From: Bradyrhizobium elkanii WSM2783
GTDB lineage: Bacteria > Pseudomonadota > Alphaproteobacteria > Rhizobiales > Xanthobacteraceae
DNA: 64,000 bases
Direction of reading: 5' to 3'
Assembly: GCF_000472865.1 (NCBI RefSeq)
Contig: NZ_AXAP01000038.1
Coordinates: 25,602-89,601 of the forward strand
In this document: in pieces, positions 59,299-64,000 of the stretch
How the letters are laid out: every line of letters starts with the position of its first letter
Numbering within the stretch: position 1 is the stretch's first letter
The notes under the pieces: model-generated
What the model saw: only the letters and a program-made list of their open reading frames with translations
The model's database searches: none
Told to the model about the DNA's origin: nothing
Program-made: the position numbers and the translations under genes

Positions 59299-59983
59299 CA
59301 CATTTCCATTCCATGATCCATCGCCCGACCGGGCCATGACGGTTGCGAACGAGCTGCGCATCGAACAGAGGCGCGCCCCACGCGCTCCAACTGGCGCCCG
59401 GCGGCGAATGCGCCGCGCGCACGATCCATCTGGTTTCCGCGGTGGACGGAAGCGGCGTTGCCGCCAGGCGCAGCAGCAGCGCGGGGACGCCTGATGATTG
59501 CGCTGATAGCGTCAGCTTGCGGCTCGCGACCAGATCGAGCTGCTTGGACTCGCCCCAGACTTCCATGATGACGGCGCCTAACGCGTCGCAGGCGAGCGCA
59601 TCGGCCGTGGTGCGCAAGGCATTGTCGATGTCGGCGGCGCGCACGGTGACGAGGATACGCGGATCGAGGCCAAGCTCGGACAGACCGTTCATCGACAGCG
59701 CGCCGGATTCGGTTTCGGAAAAATCCTGCCGCACCCAGACCAGCGGCTTTCGCGCGGCAAGACGGCCGGCGAGACCTGCGATGAAACCGGTGGCGGAAGC
59801 GCCCTGGTGCCCCTCGGCAAACACCTCGTGCACCGCGGCTTTCGCGAGGCCGCCCTTGAGCATCGCATCAGCGCCGGCATGACCGAGCGCGATCCGCGGC
59901 AGCGGATGCGCTTCATTGGATGTCTCAATGCGCTCGATGCGCCCACGCAGGGACGCAAGCGTGCTCAGGCGTGCGCTCGTCAT
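59189..59983 (-). CDS. imuA: ImuA, RecA-like/SulA-like translesion synthesis protein
   Basis: 264 residues. ImuA is the first protein of the SOS mutagenesis cassette imuA-imuB-dnaE2. Start MTSARLSTLASLRGRIERIE, then AAVHEVFAEGHQGASATGF near 49-67, ARKPLVWVRQDFSETESGAL, and WIMEWKCDECLFSEPSAYP are typical of the family. Its last 36 codons overlap the imuB start by 110 bases in another frame, and its stop falls just before the repeat insertion in imuB. A LexA-type box lies 70 bases upstream of the start. Confidence 0.92.
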   Translation of the reverse strand: MTSARLSTLASLRGRIERIETSNEAHPLPRIALGHAGADAMLKGGLAKAAVHEVFAEGHQGASATGFIAGLAGRLAARKPLVWVRQDFSETESGALSMNGLSELGLDPRILVTVRAADIDNALRTTADALACDALGAVIMEVWGESKQLDLVASRKLTLSAQSSGVPALLLRLAATPLPSTAETRWIVRAAHSPPGASWSAWGAPLFDAQLVRNRHGPVGRWIMEWKCDECLFSEPSAYPQPVAAAPAHRSDQAATGAKQRLAS

Positions 59984-60052
59984 GCGCCGCTCCTTAAGGA
60001 AGATATCGGGGCCGCTGCTGGCTTCCGGGAGAAACTAGAAGCTGGCCCAATT

Positions 60053-60067
60053 GTTCATGGTATGTTC
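60053..60067 (-). promoter_or_regulatory. LexA (SOS) box for the imuA-imuB-dnaE2 operon
   Basis: On the minus strand GAAC-N7-GAAC (plus strand GTTC-ATGGTAT-GTTC) is the exact alphaproteobacterial LexA direct-repeat operator. It lies 70 bases before imuA and about 200 bases before the divergent UdgX gene, so it may control both. Confidence 0.85.
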
Positions 60068-60154
60068 TAATATAAAGCCAACTGCGCGGGAGGAGTCAAT
60101 CAGATTGGTAACGGGATAAATTCATGAATGAAATCAATGGGATTCATGAGAGCC

Positions 60155-60238
60155 GTCATGGCCGGGCTTGTCCCGGCCACCCACGTTCTTTCCTTGGTGA
60201 GGAAGGCGTGGATGCCCGGGTCAAGCCCGGGCATGACG
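60155..60238. repeat. dispersed palindromic element (gtcat...catgac type)
   Basis: GTCATGGCCGGGCTTGTCCC at the left and GATGCCCGGGTCAAGCCCGG plus GCATGAC at the right are inverted arms. Same family as 14834-14919. It lies between the LexA box and the UdgX start, within the likely 5' leader of that gene. Confidence 0.7.
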
Positions 60239-60268
60239 AGAGGAGAGACAGGAGGGAGAGTAAGTGCC

Positions 60269-61624
60269 ATGCACCACATCATCCTGGGCAGCGAGACTGA
60301 TTTCGACGGCTGGCGAAAGGCAGCACGGACGCTGGTGCTGAACGAGGTGCCGCCTGACGATGTAACGTGGACGGTGCGCAACAACGAAGTCGAACCGTTC
60401 GATGGGCTGGACCGCGAAGCGCCGCTCGAGCCGCCACACGGCACGTTCAGCGTGCCGGCCAAATTCGTCGAGCTGGCGAAAACCGCGATCCTGCATCGCG
60501 ATGCCGAGCGCTTTGCCCTGCTCTATCGCCTGTTGTGGCGCCTGCGCCGCGACCATGACCTGCTCGACGTCGCCGACGACCCTGATGTCGCGCGCATCCA
60601 TGCGATGGCGAAGGCCGTGCATCACGAGGCACAGCGGATGCGCACGTCGATCCGCTTCCGCGAGATCGGGCGCGAGCACAAATCGCATTTCGTCGCCTGG
60701 TTCGAGCCGCAGCATCATGTCGTGGAACTGGCGGCGCCATTCTTCGCGAGCCGCTTCGCCGACATGCCCTGGTCCATCCTCACACCTGATGTCTGCGCGC
60801 ATTGGGATGGACATGCGGTGTCGATCACCCCTGGTATCGGCGAGGTCGGGATGCCTGCAGGCAATCGGCTGGAGGAAATCTGGCAGCGTCATTACGCTAC
60901 GATCTTCAACCCGGCCCGGCTGGCAGCGAAGCAATCGAGGAACCTGCCGGAGGCTTCGACGATTAAGCCCACAAGCGAAATCGCCACGCCACCGGAACCC
61001 GCCATGATCCGCCACGCCGACCGACTGAGTGCGCTGCGGAAGGAAGCCGCCGATTGCCGCGCCTGCCATCTGTATGAGCATGCGACCCAGACCGTGTTCG
61101 GCGAAGGCCCGCAAAGCGCGCAGGTGATGCTGGTCGGCGAGCAGCCGGGCGACAAGGAAGATCTCGCCGGAAAACCGTTCGTCGGTCCCGCCGGCCTGAT
61201 GCTCGACCGCGCGCTTGACGAGGCCGGTATCGACCGCAAAAAGGTCTACGTCACCAATGCGGTGAAACATTTCAAATTTGTGCCGCGTGGCAAGATCCGC
61301 CTGCACCAGAAGCCGAATACGCCGGAGATCAAGGCCTGCCGCCAATGGTATGAGCGGGAACTCGCATCGATCAAACCGGACCTGGTAGTGGCGATGGGCG
61401 CGACCGCTGCGCAATGCGTGTTCAACAAGCTCACGCCGATCAACAAGAACCGCGGCCGCCTGATCGATCTTGACGACGACGTCAAGGCGCTGGTGACGGT
61501 GCATCCCTCCTATCTGCTGCGGCTGCCCGATGAGGATGCGAAAGCGCGGGAATATCAACGCTTTGTCGAGGATCTGAAGATCGCCGCGGAACTGTTGAGG
61601 AAACGCGCGCGGGCTGCGGCATAA
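60269..61624 (+). CDS. udgX: UdgX-type uracil-DNA glycosylase fused to a DUF4130 (TIGR03915) domain
   Basis: 451 residues. The N-terminal ~220 residues (MHHIILGSETDFDGWRKAAR, RFREIGREHKSHFVAWFEPQ) match DUF4130/TIGR03915 putative DNA-metabolism proteins. The C-terminal ~200 residues are a family-4-like uracil-DNA glycosylase of the UdgX group: likely 4Fe-4S cysteines 263, 266, 357 and 383, MLVGEQPGDKEDLAGKPFVG near 287, and VHPSYLLR near 411. UdgX forms a covalent bond to the abasic site through the His of a KRRIH loop; here the loop reads KIRLH with His346 kept. The usual radical-SAM partner (TIGR03916) is not in the window. Start ATG 60269. Confidence 0.9.
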   Translation: MHHIILGSETDFDGWRKAARTLVLNEVPPDDVTWTVRNNEVEPFDGLDREAPLEPPHGTFSVPAKFVELAKTAILHRDAERFALLYRLLWRLRRDHDLLDVADDPDVARIHAMAKAVHHEAQRMRTSIRFREIGREHKSHFVAWFEPQHHVVELAAPFFASRFADMPWSILTPDVCAHWDGHAVSITPGIGEVGMPAGNRLEEIWQRHYATIFNPARLAAKQSRNLPEASTIKPTSEIATPPEPAMIRHADRLSALRKEAADCRACHLYEHATQTVFGEGPQSAQVMLVGEQPGDKEDLAGKPFVGPAGLMLDRALDEAGIDRKKVYVTNAVKHFKFVPRGKIRLHQKPNTPEIKACRQWYERELASIKPDLVVAMGATAAQCVFNKLTPINKNRGRLIDLDDDVKALVTVHPSYLLRLPDEDAKAREYQRFVEDLKIAAELLRKRARAAA

Positions 61625-61706
61625 GCATGGCCCCATGCATAACACTGCAAATATCAAGCCGTTGATAAGACTGATATCTATTTACAACCTTACATTGATG
61701 GACAAT

Positions 61707-61728
61707 ACTCCCCTATTACAGGGGGAGT
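61707..61728 (+). terminator. candidate terminator after udgX
   Basis: ACTCCCC-TATTACAG-GGGGAGT (7-bp stem) followed by TT. The T-run is very short, so efficiency is uncertain. Confidence 0.45.
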
Positions 61729-61973
61729 TTGGGGCGTCTTGTTCACGCCAATGACGTTCCCATGCGGTCGACGCGCTGCCACGGCGCCACAGCCCCGGCG
61801 TCAGGCAGCGCGCGACCGCTCCTCTCCATCACACATCCATCACACACTTTCGCTGCGAGCATGGCTCGTCATGTGAATGGTCAACATTCATGTCGCGAGC
61901 GCGCATGACAGACGATCATCGATGCAACACCCAAGCACCGTTGCGACACGCGTTTCATTCAAGCAAACTACGG

Positions 61974-61991
61974 CTGTCATCTAACCTTCAA
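61974..61991 (+). promoter_or_regulatory. candidate Pho box upstream of the PiT gene
   Basis: CTGTCAT-CTAA-CCTTCAA: the first half site is a perfect Pho half-box, the second matches only 4/7. The position (about 50 bases before the start) is right for phosphate control, but PiT transporters are often not in the Pho regulon or are repressed by it. Confidence 0.35.
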
Positions 61992-62042
61992 GTCAATGGT
62001 CAAGACTAAGGGCCTCCTTCCGTATTTCGACGGGGCGTCAGA

Positions 62043-63671
62043 ATGACCGATTTTGCACTCAATACTTCAGTACGCGACGAAAGACCGATTCAGCCGGCTT
62101 CAAGGCCAAATCTCGATAAAGGCTTCAATCCGCTGACGATGATCCTCTTCTTCGGCATCCTCGCGGCGGGGTTGCTGTTCGTCGCCTACAGCATCTATTC
62201 CGACGTCGATGCCACCGGCACCCGCGTCACCACGTTCTTGCCCTACATCCTGCTGTTCGTTGCGCTCTTGATTGCGCTCGGCTTTGAATTCGTCAACGGC
62301 TTCCACGACACCGCCAACGCGGTCGCGACCGTGATCTACACGCATTCGCTGCCGGCCGAAGTCGCGGTGATGTGGTCGGGCTTCTTCAACTTCCTCGGCG
62401 TGCTGCTCTCGTCTGGCGCGGTCGCCTTCGGCATCATCTCGCTGTTGCCGGTCGAGCTGATCCTGCAAGTCGGCTCCAGCGCCGGCTTTGCCATGGTGTT
62501 CGCGCTGTTGATCGCCGCGATCCTGTGGAATCTCGGCACCTGGTATTTCGGCCTGCCAGCCTCGTCTTCGCACACGCTGATCGGCTCGATCATCGGCGTC
62601 GGCATCGCCAATGCGCTGATGCGCGGCCGCGACGGCACTTCCGGCGTCGACTGGAGCAAGGCCACCGAGATCGGCTACGCACTCTTGCTGTCGCCGCTGG
62701 TCGGCTTCATCTGCGCCGCGATACTCCTGCTCGTGCTCAAGATGCTGGTGCGCAACCCCGCCCTCTATGCCGCGCCCGAAGGCAACAAGGCGCCGCCGCT
62801 CTGGATCCGTGGCCTGCTGATCCTGACCTGCACCGGCGTCAGCTTCGCGCACGGCTCCAACGATGGGCAGAAGGGCATGGGCCTGATCATGCTGATCCTG
62901 ATCGGCACCGTGCCGACGGCATATGCGCTGAACCGCGCGCTGCCGGACTCCATGGTCGCCCAGTTCCAGAAGAACTCGGAAGCCGCGTCCAAGGTGATCG
63001 CCGCGAAGGGCGCCGGTCACAGCATTATCGGCGATCCCCGTCCGGCCGTGACGCAGTACATCTCGCTTCACCACCTCACTGAGGGCACGTTCCCCTCGCT
63101 CGCGGTGCTGGTGAAAGATGTCAGCGAGCAGGTGACGAGGTACGGCTCGCTGACCAAGGTGCCCGCCGAAGCCGTCGGCAACACCCGCAACGACATGTAC
63201 CTGATTTCGGAAGCGATCCGTTTCCTGATGAAGGACAAGGAGAGCGATCTCAGCAAGGAAGACATCGCGACGCTGAACGCCTACAAGGCCTCGCTCGACA
63301 GCGCGACCAAATTCATCCCGACCTGGGTGAAGATCGCCGTCGCGATCGCGCTCGGCCTCGGCACCATGATCGGCTGGAAGCGGATCGTGATCACGGTCGG
63401 CGAGAAGATCGGCAAGACCCACCTGACCTACGCGCAGGGCGCCTCCGCCGAGCTCGTCGCCGCCGGCACGATCTTCGCGGCCGATACGTTCGGCCTGCCG
63501 GTCTCCACCACGCACGTGCTGTCGTCCGGCGTCGCCGGCGCCATGGCCGCCAACGGTTCGGGCCTGCAGGTCGCGACCATCCGCAACATGGTGATGGCCT
63601 GGGTGCTGACGCTGCCCGCCGCGATCATGCTGTCGGCTTCGCTCTACGTGCTGTTCGCGAACGTGTTCTGA
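62043..63671 (+). CDS. pit: inorganic phosphate transporter, PiT family
   Basis: 542 residues, about ten membrane segments. PiT proteins import metal-phosphate by proton symport at low affinity. The duplicated signature is present: FEFVNGFHDTANAVATVIYT near 82-101 and GVSFAHGSNDGQKGMGLIML near 264-283, plus FGLPASSSHTLIGSIIGVGI and FGLPVSTTHVLSSGVAGAMA. A soluble insertion (about 310-430) separates the halves, as in the longer bacterial PiT proteins. It is a single gene with a terminator at 63691. Confidence 0.94.
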   Translation: MTDFALNTSVRDERPIQPASRPNLDKGFNPLTMILFFGILAAGLLFVAYSIYSDVDATGTRVTTFLPYILLFVALLIALGFEFVNGFHDTANAVATVIYTHSLPAEVAVMWSGFFNFLGVLLSSGAVAFGIISLLPVELILQVGSSAGFAMVFALLIAAILWNLGTWYFGLPASSSHTLIGSIIGVGIANALMRGRDGTSGVDWSKATEIGYALLLSPLVGFICAAILLLVLKMLVRNPALYAAPEGNKAPPLWIRGLLILTCTGVSFAHGSNDGQKGMGLIMLILIGTVPTAYALNRALPDSMVAQFQKNSEAASKVIAAKGAGHSIIGDPRPAVTQYISLHHLTEGTFPSLAVLVKDVSEQVTRYGSLTKVPAEAVGNTRNDMYLISEAIRFLMKDKESDLSKEDIATLNAYKASLDSATKFIPTWVKIAVAIALGLGTMIGWKRIVITVGEKIGKTHLTYAQGASAELVAAGTIFAADTFGLPVSTTHVLSSGVAGAMAANGSGLQVATIRNMVMAWVLTLPAAIMLSASLYVLFANVF

Positions 63672-63690
63672 GCAGCGACGTCAAGAGTGA

Positions 63691-63722
63691 GAAAGGCTCG
63701 CACATGCGGGCCTTTCTGTTTT
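63691..63722 (+). terminator. intrinsic terminator of the PiT gene
   Basis: GAAAGGCTCG-CACATG-CGGGCCTTTC (10-bp stem with one G-T pair), followed by TGTTTT. Position 20 bases after the stop is typical. Confidence 0.8.
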
Positions 63723-63747
63723 GCGTGAAGACAGCGACATACACTCC

Positions 63748-63830
63748 GTCATTGCGAGGAGCAAAGCGACGAAGCAATCCATCTCTCCACAAGCGGACGC
63801 ATGGATTGCTTCGCTGCGCTCGCAATGACG
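63748..63830. repeat. dispersed palindromic element (gtcattgcgaggagc type)
   Basis: GTCATTGCGAGGAGCAAAGC at the left and GCTGCGCTCGCAATGAC at the right, with inner GAAGCAATCCAT / ATGGATTGCTTC arms: the best preserved copy of this family in the window. Confidence 0.78.
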
Positions 63831-63845
63831 GAAGGAGACAGTTGC

Positions 63846-63926
63846 GTAGGGTGGGCAAAGCGAAGCGTGCCCACCATCCACGGGTGGTGCAAGAAAGGTG
63901 GGCACGCTTCGCTTTGCCCACCCTAC
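63846..63926. repeat. dispersed palindromic element (gtagggtgggc type)
   Basis: GTAGGGTGGGCAAAGCGAAG and its exact inverse CTTCGCTTTGCCCACCCTAC at the other end, followed inwards by CGTGCCCACC / GGTGGGCACG. Arms of nearly 30 bases make this the most perfect inverted repeat in the window. Second copy at 29956-30043. Confidence 0.8.
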
Positions 63927-64000
63927 GAGACTGTGAATCTTTTTATATCGGGCGCGTGGCAGCTGTGATTCTCTTCGCGGATTGATTTGCAGGAGGGGGA

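Larger units (their letters stand above)
61625..62042. other. intergenic region between udgX and the phosphate transporter
   Basis: 418 bases with a terminator-like hairpin at 61707-61728, a direct repeat of CCATCACACA (about 61827-61848), and a Pho-box-like site at 61974-61991. No ORF is supported. Confidence 0.45.
63672..64000. other. gene-free right end with terminator and two dispersed repeats
   Basis: 329 bases: the terminator at 63691-63722 and two palindromic elements (63748-63830 and 63846-63926). The last 74 bases are unremarkable; GCAGGAGGGGGA at the very end could be the RBS of a gene beyond the window. Confidence 0.5.

Noticed and set aside
61741..61764. GTTC-N11-GTTC considered as a second LexA box
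   Set aside because: The spacer is 11 instead of 7 bases.

Overview
The window is a high-GC chromosomal segment from an alphaproteobacterium of the Bradyrhizobium / Rhodopseudomonas / Afipia type (Nitrobacteraceae, Hyphomicrobiales). Support comes from a Ros/MucR regulator, DUF2336 proteins, an EcfF-NrsF (OsrA) sigma/anti-sigma pair, a TIGR03808-type Tat repeat protein, a two-subunit methylmalonyl-CoA mutase with MeaB, an imuA-imuB-dnaE2 cassette behind an alphaproteobacterial LexA box, and many dispersed palindromic elements of kinds I associate with Bradyrhizobium. I placed the lineage by eye, not by search. I saw no tRNA, rRNA, CRISPR array, transposase or phage gene; this looks like ordinary chromosome with a heavy load of small repeats.

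Layout. 1-6.4 kb: end of a DUF2336 gene, a DUF1491 gene, then a type I secretion locus: a secreted protein with N-terminal RTX repeats and a PhoX-like phosphatase domain, its ABC exporter and its HlyD adaptor. A TolC-type outer-membrane protein that could complete the exporter lies at 41.8 kb. 6.4-14.7 kb: a DivJ-like histidine kinase with a peptidoglycan-binding-domain protein, a DUF5330 protein, SufE, MucR, a membrane protein, a GT39 glycosyltransferase and a class II aldolase. 14.9-20.6 kb: an M20 peptidase, a GT87 glycosyltransferase, a HerA-like ATPase and two small genes. 20.7-22.4 kb: folP-folB-folK (folate synthesis). 22.6-30 kb: a tightly packed methylmalonyl-CoA mutase operon (small subunit, GFA protein, small membrane protein, large subunit, DUF3298 protein, meaB, pyroglutamyl peptidase).

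30-32 kb: a Tat-exported beta-helix protein facing a small TIGR03809-like gene. 32.4-35.5 kb: ECF sigma factor, membrane anti-sigma factor and secreted subtilase, where the anti-sigma periplasmic domain resembles a subtilase propeptide. 35.9-41.5 kb: a diguanylate cyclase, a DUF2336 protein, EcfF/OsrA with a recognisable autoregulatory promoter, a secreted low-complexity protein and an enoyl-CoA hydratase. 41.8-48.8 kb: TolC, an amidohydrolase and a CusA/CzcA-type RND pump with its adaptor. 49.4-50.4 kb: a gene-free stretch of decayed repeats. 50.4-53.6 kb: a flavin-type split-barrel protein, a UbiD-type decarboxylase with its VdcD-like small subunit, and a Usp protein. 53.9-61.6 kb: DNA-damage region (dnaE2, imuB, imuA; divergent UdgX fusion). 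62-63.7 kb: a PiT phosphate transporter.

Most notable: (1) the same palindromic element sits inside imuB and dnaE2, keeping both frames open and giving them a nearly identical 33-residue segment; (2) the ECF / propeptide-like anti-sigma / subtilase operon, which suggests a protease-sensing signalling circuit; (3) an RTX-PhoX phosphatase with its repeats at the wrong end and a candidate Pho box; (4) an orphan terminator with an upstream hairpin at 19.5 kb that may mark a small RNA.
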